The notes below the pieces were generated by a model. The model had not been told where the DNA came from and searched no databases. It saw only the letters and a list, made by a program, of their open reading frames with translations. Below, in pieces: positions 23,860 through 38,399 of a stretch of 64,000 nucleotides of DNA. This stretch comes from Taudactylus pleione. Its lineage: Eukaryota; Chordata; Amphibia; Anura; Myobatrachidae. The position numbers and the translations under genes are program-made. Location of the stretch: assembly GCA_031769625.1 (NCBI GenBank), contig JAUIMM010000574.1, positions 62,001-126,000 of the forward strand, written 5' to 3'. How positions within the stretch are numbered: position 1 is the first letter of the stretch; each line of letters begins with the position of its first letter.

Positions 23860-26541
23860 ATCTGTGTGCTCCTGAGTCTGTATATGGGAGACTGCACTGA
23901 ATAATGTGATATGTGACACCTGTATATCTGTGTGCTCCTGAGTCTGTATATGGGAGACTGTGCTGTGTAATGTGATATGTGACACCTGTATATCTGTGTG
24001 CTCCTGAGTCTGTATATGGGAGACTGCGCTGAGTAATGTGATATGTGACACCTGTATATCTGTGTGCTCCTGAGTCTGTATATGGGAGACTGCACTGAGT
24101 GATGTGACACCTGTATATCTGTGTGCTCCTGAGTCTATATATGGGAGATTGTGCTGAGTGATGTGATATGTGACACCTGTATATCTGTGTGCTCCTGAGT
24201 CTGTATATGGGAGACTGCGCTGAGTAATGTGATTTGTGACACCTGTATATCTGTGTGCTCCAGAGTCTGTATATGGGAGACTGCTCTGAGTTATGTGATA
24301 TGTGACTCCTGTATATCTGTGTGCTCCTGAGTCTGTATATGGGAGACTGCGCTGAGTAATGTGATATGTGACACCTGTATATCTGTGTGCTCCTGAGTCT
24401 GTAAATGGGAGACTGCGCTGAGTAATGTGACACCTGTATATCTGTGTGCTCCTGAGTCTGTATATGGGAGACTGCGCTGAATAATGTGATATGTGACACC
24501 TGTATATCTGTGTGCTCCTGAGTCTGTATATGAGAGACTTCACTGAGTAATGTGATATTTGACACCAGTATATCTGTGTGCTCTTGAGTCTGTGTTTATC
24601 GGAGACTGTGCTGAGTAATGTGATATGTGACACCTGTATATCTGTGTGCTCCTGAGTCTGTATATGGGAGACTGCGCTGAGTAATGTGATATGTGACTCC
24701 TGTATATCTGTGTGCTCCTGAGTCTGTATATGGGAGACTGCGCTGAGTAATGTGATATGTGACACCTGTATATCTGTGTGCTCCTGAGTCTGTATATGGG
24801 AGACTGCGCTGAGTAATGTGATATGTGACACCTGTATATCTGTGTGCTCAAGAGTCTGTATATTGGAGACAGCACTGAATAATGTGATATGTGACACCTG
24901 TATATCTGTGTGCTCCTGAGTCTGTATATGGGAGACTGCGCTGAGTAATGTGATATGTGACACCTTTATGTCTGTGTGCTCCTGAGTCTGTATATGGGAG
25001 ACTGCACTGAGTAATGTGATATGTGACACTTGTATATCTGTGTGCTCCTGAGTCTGTATATGGGAGACTGCGCTGAATAATGTGATATGTGACACCTGTA
25101 TATCTGTGTGCTCCTGAGTCTGTATATGGGAGACTTCACTGAGTAATGTGATATTTGACACATGTATATCTGTGTGCTCCTGAGTCTGTGTTTATCGGAG
25201 ACTGTGCTGAGTAATGTGATATGTGACACCTGTATATCTGTGTGCTCCTGAGACTGTATATGGGAGACTGCGCTGAGTAATGTGATATGTGACACTTGTA
25301 TATCTGTGTGCTCCTGAGTCTGTATATGGGAGACTGCACTGAATAATGTGATATGTGACACCTGTATATCTGTGTGCTCCTGAGTCTGTATATGGGAGAC
25401 TGTGCTGTGTAATGTGATATGTGACACCTGTATATCTGTGTGCTCCTGAGTCTGTATATGGGAGACTGCGCTGAGTAATGTGATATGTGACACCTGTATA
25501 TCTGTGTGCTCCTGAGTCTGTATATGGGAGACTGCGCCGAGTAATGTGATATGTGACACCTGTATATCTGTGTGCTCCTGAGTCTGTATATGGGAGACTG
25601 CACTGAATAATGTGATATGTGACACCTGTATATCTGTGTGCTCCTGAGTCTGTATATGGGAGACTGTGCTGTGTAATGTGATATGTGACACCTGTATATC
25701 TGTGTGCTCCTGAGTCTGTATATGGGAGACTGCGCTGAGTAATGTGATATGTGACACCTGTATATCTGTGTGCTCCTGAGTCTGTATACGGGAGACTGCA
25801 CTGAGTGATGTGACACCTGTATATCTGTGTGCTCCTGAGTCTATATATGGGAGATTGTGCTGAGTGATGTGATATGTGACACCTGTATATCTGTGTGCTC
25901 CTGAGTCTGTATATGGGAGACTGCGCTGAGTAATGTGATTTGTGACACCTGTATATCTGTGTGCTCCAGAGTCTGTATATGGGAGACTGCTCTGAGTTAT
26001 GTGATATGTGACTCCTGTATATCTGTGTGCTCCTGAGTCTGTATATGGGAGACTGCTCTGAGTAATGTGATATGTGACACCTGTATATCTGTGTGCTCCT
26101 GAGTCTGTAAATGGGAGACTGCGCTGAGTAATGTGACACCTGTATATCTGTGTGCTCCTGAGTCTGTATATGGGAGACTGCGCTGAATAATGTGATATGT
26201 GACACCTGTATATCTGTGTGCTCCTGAGTCTGTATATGAGAGACTTCACTGAGTAATGTGATATTTGACACCAGTATATCTGTGTACTCTTGAGTCTGTA
26301 TATGGGAGACTGCGCTGAATAATGTGATATGTGACACCTGTATATCTGTGTGCTCCTGAGTCTGTATATGGGAGACTGCGCTGAGTAATGTGATATGTGA
26401 CACCTGTATATCTGTGTGCTCCTGAGTCTGTATATGGGAGACTGCGCTGAGTAATGTGATATGTGACACCTGTATATCTGTGTGCTCCTGAGTCTGTATA
26501 TGGGAGACTGCGCTGAGTAATGTGATATGTGACACCTGTAT
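23860..26541 (+). repeat. 2682-bp tandem duplication, copy 2 (Block A only)
   Basis: This is the second copy of 21.18-23.86 kb, with the same landmarks and private changes such as GTATACGGG near 25,788 and TGTACTCTTG near 26,284. No internal indel is evident. Confidence 0.9.
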
Positions 26542-29500
26542 ATCTGTGTGCTCCTGAATCTGTATATGGGAGACTGCGCTGAATAATGTGATATGTGACA
26601 CCTGTATATCTGGGTGCTCCTGAGTCTGTATATGGGAGACTTCACTGCGTAATGTGATATTTGACACCTGTATATCTGTGTGCTCCTGAGTCTGTGTTTA
26701 TGGGAGACTGAACTGAGTAATGTGATATGTGACACCTGTATATCTGTGTGCTCCTGAGTCTGTATATGGGAGACTGCGCTGAGTAATGTGATATGTGACA
26801 CCAGTATATCTGTGTGCTCCTGAGTCTGTATATGGGAGACTGCACTGAATAATGTGATATGTGACACCTGTATATCTGTGTGCTCCTGAGTCTGTATATG
26901 GGAGACTGTGCTGTGTAATGTGATATGTGACACCTGTATATCTGTGTGCTCCTGAGTCTGTATATGGGAGACTGCGCTGAGTAATGTGATATGTGACACC
27001 TGTATATCTGTGTGCTCCTGAGTCTGTATATGGGAGACTGCACTGAGTGATGTGACACCTGTATATCTGTGTGCTCCTGAGTCTGTATATGGGAGATTGT
27101 GCTGAGTGATGTGATATGTGACACCTGTATATCTGTGTGCTCCTGAGTCTGTATATGGGAGACTGCGCTGAGTAATGTGATTTGTGACACCTGTATATCT
27201 GTGTGCTCCAGAGTCTGTATATGGGAGACTGCTCTGAGTTATGTGATATGTGACTCCTGTATATCTGTGTGCTCCTGAGTCTGTATATGGGAGACTGCGC
27301 TGAGTAATGTGATATGTGACACCTGTATATCTGTGTGCTCCTGAGTCTGTAAATGGGAGACTGCGCTGAGTAATGTGACACCTGTATATCTGTGTGCTCC
27401 TGAGTCTGTATATGGGAGACTGCGCTGAATAATGTGATATGTGACACCTGTATATCTGTGTGCTCCTGAGTCTGTATATGAGAGACTTCACTGAGTAATG
27501 TGATATTTGACACCAGTATATCTGTGTGCTCTTGAGTCTGTGTTTATCGGAGACTGTGCTGAGTAATGTGATATGTGACACCTGTATATCTGTGTGCTCC
27601 TGAGTCTGTATATGGGAGACTGCGCTGAGTAATGTGATATGTGACTCCTGTATATCTGTGTGCTCCTGAGTCTGTATATGGGAGACTGCGCTGAGTAATG
27701 TGATATGTGACACCTGTATATCTGTGTGCTCCTGAGTCTGTATATGGGAGACTGCGCTGAGTAATGTGATATGTGACACCTGTATATCTGTGTGCTCAAG
27801 AGTCTGTATATTGGAGACAGCACTGAATAATGTGATATGTGACACCTGTATATCTGTGTGCTCCTGAGTCTGTATATGGGAGACTGCGCTGAGTAATGTG
27901 ATATGTGACACCTGTATGTCTGTGTGCTCCTGAGTCTGTATATGGGAGACTGCACTGAGTAATGTGATATGTGACACTTGTATATCTGTGTGCTCCTGAG
28001 TCTGTATATGGGAGACTGCGCTGAATGATGTGATATGTGACACCTGTATATCTGTGTGCTCCTGAGTCTGTATATGGGAGACTTCACTGAGTAATGTGAT
28101 ATTTGACACATGTATATCTGTGTGCTCCTGAGTCTGTGTTTATCGGAGACTGTGCTGAGTAATGTGATATGTGACACCTGTATATCTGTGTGCTCCTGAG
28201 TCTGTATATGGGAGACTGCGCTGAGTAATGTGATATGTGACACTTGTATATCTGTGTGCTCCTGAGTCTGTATATGGGAGATGGCACTGAATAATGTGAT
28301 ATGTGACACCTGTATATCTGTGTGCTCCTGAGTCTGTATATGGGAGACTGTGCTGTGTAATGTGATATGTGACACCTGTATATCTGTGTGCTCCTGAGTC
28401 TGTATATGGGAGACTGCGCTGAGTAATGTGATATGTGACACCTGTATATCTGTGTGCTCCTGAGTCTGTATATGGGAGACTGCGCTGAATAATGTGATAT
28501 GTGACACCTGTATATCTGTGTGCTCCTGAGTCTGTATATGGGAGACTGCGCTGAGTAATGTGATATGTGACACATGTATATCTGTGTGCTCCTGAGTCTG
28601 TATATGGGAGACTGCGCCGAGTAATGTGATATGTGACACCTGTATATCTGTGTGCTCCTGAGTCTGTATATGGGAGACTGCGCTGAATAATGTGATATGT
28701 GACACCTGTATATCTGTGTGCTCCTGAGTCTGTATATGGGAGACTGCGCTGAGTAATGTGATATGTGACACCTGTATATCTGTGTGCTCCTGAGTCTGTA
28801 TATGGGAGACTGCGCTGAGTAATGTGATATGTGACACCTGTATATCTGTGTGCTCCTGAATCTGTATATGGGAGACTGCGCTGAATAATGTGATATGTGA
28901 CACCTGTATATCTGGGTGCTCCTGAGTCTGTATATGGGAGACTTCACTGCGTAATGTGATATTTGACACCTGTATATCTGTGTGCTCCTGAGTCTGTGTT
29001 TATGGGAGACTGAGCTGAGTAATGTGATATGTGACACCTGTATATCTGTGTGCTCCTGAGTCTGTATATGGGAGACTGCCCTGAGTAATGTGATATGTGA
29101 CACCAGTATATCTGTGTGCTCCTGAGTCTGTATATGGGAGACTGCACTGAATAATGTGATATGTGACACCTGTATATCTGTGTGCTCCTGAGTCTGTATA
29201 TGGGAGACTGTGCTGTGTAATGTGATATGTGACACCTGTATATCTGTGTGCTCCTGAGTCTGTATATGGGAGACTGCGCTGAGTAATGTGATATGTGACA
29301 CCTGTATATCTGTGTGCTCCTGAGTCTGTATATGGGAGACTGCACTGAGTAATGTGACACCTGTATATCTGTGTGCTCCTGAGTCTATATATGGGAGATT
29401 GTGCTGAGTGATGTGATATGTGACACCTGTATATCTGTGTGCTCCTGAGTCTGTATATGGGAGACTGCGCTGAGTAATGTGATTTGTGACACCTGTATAT

Positions 29501-30240
29501 CTGTGTGCTCCAGAGTCTGTATATGGGAGACTGCGCTGAATAATGTGATATGTGACAACTGTATATCTGTGTGCTCCTGAGTCTGTATATGGGAGACTGA
29601 GCTGAGTAATGTGATATGTGACACCTGTATATCTGTGTGCTCCTGAGTCTGTATATGGGAGACTGCGCTGAGTGATGTGATATGTGACACCTGTATATCT
29701 GTGTGTTCCTGAGTCTGTATATGGGAGACTGCGCTGAGTGATGTGAAATGTGACACCTGTATATCTGTGTGCTCCTGAGTCTGTATATAAGAGACTGTGC
29801 TGAGTGATGTGATTTGTGACACCTGTATATCTGTGTGCTCCTGAGTCTGTATATGGGAGACTGCGCTGAGTAATGTGATATGTGACACCTGTATATTTGT
29901 GTGCTCCTGAGTCTGTATATAGGAGACTGCGTTGAGTGATGTGATATGTGACACCTGTATATCTGTGTGCTCCTGAGTCTGTATATAGGAGACTGCGCTG
30001 ATTTATGTGATATGTGACACCTGTATATCTGTGTGCTCCTGAGTCTGTATATAGGAGACTGCGCTGAGTGATGTGATATGTGACACCTGTATATCTGTAT
30101 GCTCCTGAGACAGTATATAGGAGACTGCGCTGAGTGATGTGATATGTGACACCTCTATATCTGTGTGCTCCTGAGTCTGTATATGGGAGACTGCACTGAT
30201 TATTGTGATATGTGACGCCTGTATATCTGTGTGCTCCTGA
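26542..30240 (+). repeat. Block A core end and tail
   Basis: This holds a 1242-type unit start (26,696, with GACTGAACTGAG), HOR units of 846, 596 and 860 bp, then the tail with GTGACAACTG, GAGTGATGTGAAATGTG, TATATAAGAGACTGTG, TATATTTGTGTGC, GCGTTGAGTGATG and GAGACAGTATATAG. The tail ends with GATTATTGTGATATGTGACGCC (GACGCC at 30,214). It matches B at offset 18,674, then 24,256 beyond the 5582-bp duplication, then 26,101 beyond the 1845-bp one. Confidence 0.85.
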
Positions 30241-31165
30241 GTCTATATATGGGAGACTGTGCTGAGTAATGTGATATGTGACATCTGTATATCTGTGTGC
30301 TCCTGAGTCTGTGTTTATGGGAGACTGTGCTGAGTAATTTGATATGTGACACCTGTAAATCTGTGTGCTCCTGAGTCTGTATATGGGAGTCTGCACTGAG
30401 TAATGTGATATGTGACACCTGTATATCTGTGTGCTCCTGAGTCTGTATATGGGAGACTGCACTGAGTAATGTGACAAGTGTATATCTGTCTGCTCCTGAG
30501 TCTGTATATGGGAGACTGCTCTGAGTTATGTGATATGTGACACCTGTATATCTGTGTGCTCCTGAGTCTGTATATGGGAGACTGCGCTGAGTAATGTGAT
30601 ATGTGACACCTGTATATCTGTGTGCTCCTGAGTCTGTAAATGGAGACTGCGCTGAGTAATGTGACACCTGCATATCTGTGTGCTCCAGAGTCTGTATATG
30701 GGAGACTGCCCCGAGTTATGTAATATGTGACACCTGTATATCTGTGTGCTCCTGAGTCTGTATATGGGAGACTGCGCTGAGTAATGTGATATGTGACACC
30801 TGTATATCTGTGTGCTCCTGAGTCTGTATATAGGAGACTGTGCTGAGTAATGTGATATGTGACACCTGTATATCTGTGTGCTCCTAAGTCTGTATATGGG
30901 AGACTGCGCTGAGTAATTTGATATGTGACACCTGTATATCTGTGTGCTCCTGAGTCTGTATATGGGAGACTTCGCTGTTTAATTTGATATGTGACACCTG
31001 TATATCTGTGTGCTCCTGAGTCTGTATATGGGAGACTGCGCTGAGTAATGTGATATGTGACACCTGTATATCTGTCTGCACCTGAGTCTGTATATGGGAA
31101 ACCACGCAGAGTAATGTTATATGTGACACCTGTATATCTTTGTGCTCCTGAGTCTGTATATGGGA
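30241..31165 (+). repeat. Block A linker
   Basis: The first 240 bp (GACATCTG, GTTTATGGGAGACTGTG, GGGAGTCTGCACTGAG) resemble 4.0-4.24 kb and are missing from the B linker. The rest (GACACCTGCATATC, GACTGCCCCGAGTTATG, TTCGCTGTTTAATTTG, ATCTGTCTGCACC, AAACCACGCAGAG) matches 56.4-57.0 kb at offset 25,842 and, in part, 1-260. Confidence 0.8.
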
Positions 31166-34100
31166 GACTGCACTGAGTAATGTGACAAGTGTATATCTGT
31201 GTGCTCCTGAGTCTGTATATGGGAGACTGCTCTGAGTTATGTGATATGTGACACCTGTATATCTGTGTGCTCCTGAGTCTGTATATGGGAGACTGCGCTG
31301 AGTAATGTCATATGTAACACCTCTATATCTGTGTGCTCCTGAGTCTGTAAATGGAGACTGCGCTGAGTAATGTGACACCTGTATATCTGTGTGCTCCTGA
31401 GTCTATATATGGGAGACTGCCCTGAGTTATGTAATATGTGACACCTGTATATCTGTGTGCTCCTGAGTCTGTATATGGGAGACTGCGCTGAGTAATGAGA
31501 TATGTGACACCTGTATATCTGTGTGCTCCTGAGTCTGTATATAGGAGACTGTGCTGAGTAATGTGATATGTGCCACCTGTATATCTGTGTGCTCCTGAGT
31601 CTGTATATGGGAGACTGCGCTGAGTAATGTGATATGTGCCACCTGTATATCTGTGTGCTCCTGAGTCTGTATATGGGAGACTGCGCTGAGTAATGTGATA
31701 TGTGACACCTGTATATCTGTGTGCTCCTGAGTCTGTATATGGGAGACTGCGCTGAGTAATTTGATATGTGACACCTGTATATCTGTGTGCTCCTTAGTCG
31801 GTATATGGGAGACTGCGCTGAGTAATTTTATATGTTTCATCTGTATATCTGTGTGCTCCTGAGTCTGTATAAGGGAGACTTCGCTGAGTAATGTGATATG
31901 TGACACCTGTATATCTGTGTGCTCCTGAGTCTGTATATGGGAGACTGCACTGAGTTATGTGATATGTGACACCTGTATATCTGTGTGCTCCTGAGTCTGT
32001 ATATGGGAGACTGTGCTGTGTAATGTGATATGTGAAACCTGTATATCTGTGTGTTCCTGAGTCTGTATATGTAGACTGCGCTGATTAATGTGACACCTGT
32101 ATATCTGTGTGCTCCTGAGTCTATATATGGGAGATTGTGCTTGAGTAATGTGATATGTGACACCTATATATCCGTGTGCTCCTGAGTCTGTATATGGGAG
32201 ACTGCGCTGTGTAATGTGATATGTGACACCTGTATATCTGTGTGCTCCTGAGTCTGTATATGGGAGACTGTGCTGAGTAATGTGATATGTGACACCTATA
32301 TGTCTGTGTGCTCCTGAGTTTGTATATGGGAGACTGCGCTGAGTAATGTGATATGTGACACCTGTATATCTGTGTGCTCCTGAGTCTGTATATGGGAGAC
32401 TGCGCTGAGTGATGTGATATGTGACACCTGTATATCTGTGTGCTCCTGAGTCTGTATTTAAGAGACTGCGCTGAGTGATGTGATTTGTGACACCTGTATA
32501 TCTGTGTGCTCCTGAGTCTGTATATGGGAGACTGCGCTGAGTAATGTGATATGTGACACCTGTATATCTGTGTGCTCTGAGTCTGTATATGGGAGACTGC
32601 ACTGAGTAATTTGATATGTGACACCTGTATATCTGTGTGCTCCTGAGTCTGTATATGGGAGACTGCGCTGAGTAATGTGATATGTGACACCTGTATATCT
32701 GTGTGCTCCTGAGTCTGTATATGGGAGACCACTCTGAGTGATGTGATTTGTGACACCTATATATCTGTGTGCTCCTGAGTCTGTATATGGGAGACTGTGC
32801 TTAGTAATATGATATGTGACACCTGTATATCTGTGTTTTCCTGAGTCTGTATATGTAGACTGCGCTGAGTAATGTGACACCTGTATATCTGTGTGCTCCT
32901 GAGTCTATATATGGGAGATTGTGCTTGAGTAATGTGATATGTGACACCTGTATATCTGTGTGCTCCTGAGTCTGTATATTGGAGACTGCGCTGTGTAATG
33001 TGATATGTGACACCTGTATATCTGTGTGATGCTGAGTCTGTGTTTATGGGAGACTGTGCTGAGTAATGTGATATGTGACATCTGTATATCTGTGTGCTCC
33101 TGAGTCTGTGTTTATGGGAGACTGTGCTGAGTAATTTGATATGTGACACCTTTATATCTGTGTGCTCCTGAGTCTGTATATGGGAGACTGCACTGAGTAA
33201 TGTGATATGTGACACTTGTATATCTGTGTGCTCCTGAGTCTGTATATGGGAGACTGCGCTGAATAATGTGATATGTGACACCTGTATATCTGTGTGCTCC
33301 TGAGTCTGTATATGGGAAACTTCACTGAGTAATGTGATATTTGACACCTGTATATCTGTGTGCTCTTGAGTCTGTGTTTATCGGAGACTGTGCTGAGTAA
33401 TGTGATATGTGACACCTGTATATCTGTGTGCTCCTGAGTCTGTATATGGGAGACTGCGCTGAGTAATGTGATATGTGACACCAGTATATCTGTGTGCTCC
33501 TGAGTCTGTATATGGGAGACTGTGCTGTGTAATGTGATATGTGACACCTGTATATCTGTGTGCTTCTGAGTCTGTATATGGGAGACTGCGCTGAGTAATG
33601 TGATATGTGTCACCTGTATATCTGTGTGCTCCTGAGTCTGTATATGGGAGACTGCTCTGAGTTAAGTTATATGTGTCTCCTGTATATCTGTGTGCTCCTG
33701 AGTCTGTATATGGGAGACTGCGCTGAGTAATGTGATATGTGACACCTGTATATCTGTGTGCTCCTGAGTCTGTAAATGGGAGACTGCGCTGAGTAATGTG
33801 ACACCTGTATATCTGTGTGCTCCTGAGCCTGTATATGGGAGACTGCACTGAGTAATGTGACACCTGTATATCTGTGTGCTCCTGAGTCTGTATATGGGAG
33901 ACTGCGCTGAGTAATGTAATATGTGACACCTGTATATCTGTGTGCTCCTGAGTCTGTATATGGGAGACTGCGCTGAGTAATGTGATATGTGACACCTGTA
34001 TATCTGTGTGCTCCTGAGTCTGTATATGGGAGACTGCGCTGAGTAATGTGATATGTGACACCTGTATATCTGTGTGCTCCTGAGTCTGTAAATGGGAGAC

Positions 34101-34280
34101 TGCGCTGAGTAATGTGACACCTGTATATCTGTGTGCTCCTGAGTCTGTATATGGGAGACTGCGCTGAATAATGTGATATGTGACACCTGTATATCTGTGT
34201 GCTCCTGAGTCTGTATATGAGAGACTTCACTGAGTAATGTGATATTTGACACCAGTATATCTGTGTGCACTTGAGTCTGT
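31166..34280 (+). repeat. Block B head
   Basis: This is the partner of 7.74-10.72 kb: GTAACACCTCTATATC, GTGCCACCTG monomers, TTTCATCTG (31,835), 58/67-bp cassettes near 32,070 and 32,850, GACCACTCTGAGTGATG, GTGTCACCTG and GTTAAGTTAT. Block B has additional whole monomers near 31.2 and 31.6 kb (a second GTGCCACCTG copy). Confidence 0.85.
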
Positions 34281-35802
34281 GTTTATCGGAGACTGTGCTG
34301 AGTAATGTGATATGTGACACCTGTATATCTGTGTGCTCCTGAGTCTGTATATGGGAGACTGCGCTGAGTAATGTGATATGTGACTCCTATATATCTGTGT
34401 GCTCCTGAGTCTGTATATGGGAGACTGCGCTGAGTAATGTGATATGTGACACCTGTATATCTGTGTGCTCCAGAGTCTGTATATGGGAGACTGCGCTGAG
34501 TAATGTGATATGTGACACCTGTATATCTGTGTGCTCAAGAGTCTGTATATTGGAGACAGCACTGAATAATGTGATATGTGACACCTGTATATCTGTGTGC
34601 TCCTGAGTCTGTATATGGGAGACTGCGCTGAGTAATGTGATATGTGACACCTGTATGTCTGTGTGCTCCTGAGTCTGTATATGGGAGACTGCACTGAGTA
34701 ATGTGATATGTGACACTTGTATATCTGTGTGCTCCTGAGTCTGTATATGGGAGACTGCGCTGAGTAATGTGATAGGTGACACCTGTATATCTGTGTGCTC
34801 CTGAGTCTGTATATGGGAGACTTCACTGAGTAATGTGATATTTGACACATGTATATCTGTGTGCTCCTGAGTCTGTGTTTATCGGAGACTGTGCTGAGTA
34901 ATGTGATATGTGACACCTGTATATCTGTGTGCTCCTGAGTCTGTATATGGGAGACTGCGCTGAGTAATGTGATATGTGACACTTGTATATCTGTGTGCTC
35001 CTGAGTCTGTATATGGGAGACTGCACTGAATAATGTGATATGTGACACCTGTATATCTGTGTGCTCCTGAGTCTGTATATGGGAGACTGTGCTGTGTAAT
35101 GTGATATGTGACACCTGTATATCTGTGTGCTCCTGAGTCTGTATATGGGAGACTGCGCTGAGTAATGTGATATGTGACACCTGTATATCTGTGTGCTCCT
35201 GAGTCTGTATATGGGAGACTGCGCTGAATAATGTGATATGTGACACCTGTATATCTGTGTGCTCCTGAGTTTGTATATGGGAGACTGCGCTGAGTAATGT
35301 GATATGTGACACCTGTATATCTGTGTGCTCCTGAGTCTGTATATGGGAGACTGCGCCGAGTAATGTGATATGTGACACCTGTATATCTGTGTGCTCCTGA
35401 GTCTGTATATGGGAGACTGCGCTGAATAATGTGATATGTGACACCTGTATATCTGTGTGCTCCTGAGTCTGTATATGGGAGACTGCGCTGAGTAATGTGA
35501 TATGTGACACCTGTATATCTGTGTGCTCCTGAGTCTGTATATGGGAGACTGCGCTGAGTAATGTGATATGTGACACCTGTATATCTGTGTGCTCCTGAGT
35601 CTGTATATGGGAGACTGCGCTGAATAATGTGATATGTGACACCTGTATATCTGTGTGCTCCTGAATCTGTATATGGGAGACTGCGCTGAATAATGTGATA
35701 TGTGACACCTGTATATCTGGGTGCTCCTGAGTCTGTATATGGGAGACTTCACTGCGTAATGTGATATTTGACACCTGTATATCTGTGTGCTCCTGAGTCT
35801 GT

Positions 35803-37044
35803 GTTTATGGGAGACTGAGCTGAGTAATGTGATATGTGACACCTGTATATCTGTGTGCTCCTGAGTCTGTATATGGGAGACTGCGCTGAGTAATGTGATA
35901 TGTGACACCAGTATATCTGTGTGCTCCTGAGTCTGTATATGGGAGACTGCACTGAATAATGTGATATGTGACACCTGTATATCTGTGTGCTCCTGAGTCT
36001 GTATATGGGAGACTGTGCTGTGTAATGTGATATGTGACACCTGTATATCTGTGTGCTCCTGAGTCTGTATATGGGAGACTGCGCTGAGTAATGTGATATG
36101 TGACACCTGTATATCTGTGTGCTCCTGAGTCTGTATATGGGAGACTGCACTGAGTGATGTGACACCTGTATATCTGTGTGCTCCTGAGTCTATATATGGG
36201 AGATTGTGCTGAGTGATGTGATATGTGACACCTGTATATCTGTGTGCTCCTGAGTCTGTATATGGGATACTGCGCTGAGTAATGTGATTTGTGACACCTG
36301 TATATCTGTGTGCTCCAGAGTCTGTATATGGGAGACTGCTCTGAGTTATGTGATATGTGACTCCTGTATATCTGTGTGCTCCTGAGTCTGTATATGGGAG
36401 ACTGCGCTGAGTAATGTGATATGTGACACCTGTATATCTGTGTGCTCCTGAGTCTGTAAATGGGAGACTGCGCTGAGTAATGTGACACCTGTATATCTGT
36501 GTGCTCCTGAGTCTGTATATGGGAGACTGCGCTGAATAATGTGATATGTGACACCTGTATATCTGTGTGCTCCTGAGTCTGTATATGAGAGACTTCACTG
36601 AGTAATGTGATATTTGACACCAGTATATCTGTGTGCTCTTGAGTCTGTATATGGGAGACTGCGCTGAATAATGTGATATGTGACACCTGTATATCTGTGT
36701 GCTCCTGAGTCTGTATATGGGAGACTGCGCTGAGTAATGTGATATGTGACACCTGTATATCTGTGTGCTTCTGAGTCTGTATATGGGAGACTGCGCTGAG
36801 TAATGTGATATGTGACACCTGTATATCTGTGTGCTCCTGAGTCTGTATATGGGAGACTGCGCTGAGTAATGTGATATGTGACACCTGTATATCTGTGTGC
36901 TCCTGAATCTGTATATGGGAGACTGCGCTGAATAATGTGATATGTGACACCTGTATATCTGGGTGCTCCTGAGTCTGTATATGGGAGACTTCACTGCGTA
37001 ATGTGATATTTGACACCTGTATATCTGTGTGCTCCTGAGTCTGT
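35803..37044 (+). repeat. 19-monomer HOR unit (1242 bp), Block B first pair
   Basis: The interval is exactly 1242 bp again. It corresponds to 12,774-14,015 at offset 23,029, so this pair existed before the superblock duplicated. The following unit starts at 37,045. Confidence 0.9.
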
Positions 37045-38399
37045 GTTTATGGGAGACTGAGCTGAGTAATGTGATATGTGACACCTGTATATCTGTGTGC
37101 TCCTTAGTCTGTATATGGGAGACTGCGCTGAGTAATGTGATATGTGACACCAGTATATCTGTGTGCTCCTGAGTCTGTATATGGGAGACTGCACTGAATA
37201 ATGTGATATGTGACACCTGTATATCTGTGTGCTCCTGAGTCTGTATATGGGAGACTGTGCTGTGTAATGTGATATGTGACACCTGTATATCTGTGTGCTC
37301 CTGAGTCTGTATATGGGAGACTGCGCTGAGTAATGTGATATGTGACACCTGTATATCTGTGTGCTCCTGAGTCTGTATATGGGAGACTGCACTGAGTGAT
37401 GTGACACCTGTATATCTGTGTGCTCCTGAGTCTATATATGGGAGATTGTGCTGAGTGATGTGATATGTGACACCTGTATATCTGTGTGCTCCTGAGTCTG
37501 TATATGGGAGACTGCGCTGAGTAATGTGATTTGTGACACCTGTATATCTGTGTGCTCCAGAGTCTGTATATGGGAGACCGCTCTGAGTTATGTGATATGT
37601 GACTCAAGTATATCTGTGTGCTCCTGAGTCTATATATGGGAGACTGCGCTGAGTAATGTGATATGTGACACCTGTATATCTGTGTGCTCCTGAGTCTGTA
37701 AATGGGAGACTGCGCTGAGTAATGTTACACCTGTATATCTGTGTGCTCCTGAGTCTGTATATGGGAGACTGCGCTGAATAATGTGATATGTGACACCTGT
37801 ATATCTGTGTGCTCCTGAGTCTGTATATGGGAGACTGTGCTGTGTAATGTGATATGTGGCACCTGTATATCTGTGTGCTTCTGAGTCTGTATATGGGAGA
37901 CTGCGCTGAGTAATGTGATATGTGTCACCTGTATATCTGTGTGCTCCTGAGTCTGTATATGGGAGACTGCTTTGAGTTAAGTTATATGTGTCTCCTGTAT
38001 ATCTGTGTGCTCCTGAGTGTGTATATGGGAGACTGCGCTGAGTAATGTGATATGTGACACCTGTATATCTGTGTGCTCCTGAGTCTGTAAATGGGAGACT
38101 GCGCTGAGTAATGTGACACCTGTATATCTGTGTGCTCCTGAGTCTGTATATGGGAGACTGCACTGAGTAATGTGACACCTGTATATCTGTGTGCTCCTGA
38201 GTCTGTATATGGGAGACTGCGCTGAGTAATGTAATATGTGACACCTGTATATCTGTGTGCTCCTGAGTCTGTATATGGGAGACTGCGCTGAGTAATGTGA
38301 TATGTGACACCTGTATATCTGTGTGCTCCTGAGTCTGTATATGGGAGACTGCGCTGAGTAATGTGATATGTGACACCTGTATATCTGTGTGCTCCTGAG

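Larger units (their letters stand above)
7741..31165 (+). repeat. Superblock A (about 23.4 kb)
   Basis: The order of rare variants here is repeated directly downstream in Block B. Offsets change only by indels: 23,427 at GACAAGTG (7757 / 31,184), 23,625 at TTTCATCTG (8210 / 31,835), 23,559 at GTTTATCGG (10,722 / 34,281), 23,029 at GTTTATGGG (12,774 / 35,803), 20,354 at 18,176 / 38,530, 21,479 at 21,912 / 43,391, 18,797 at 26,696 / 45,493 and 18,674 at 28,998 / 47,672. The linker at its end (ATCTGTCTGCACC at 31,070) matches 56,912. It therefore looks like one unit of a super-HOR. Internal tandem duplications specific to A are listed separately. Confidence 0.8.
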
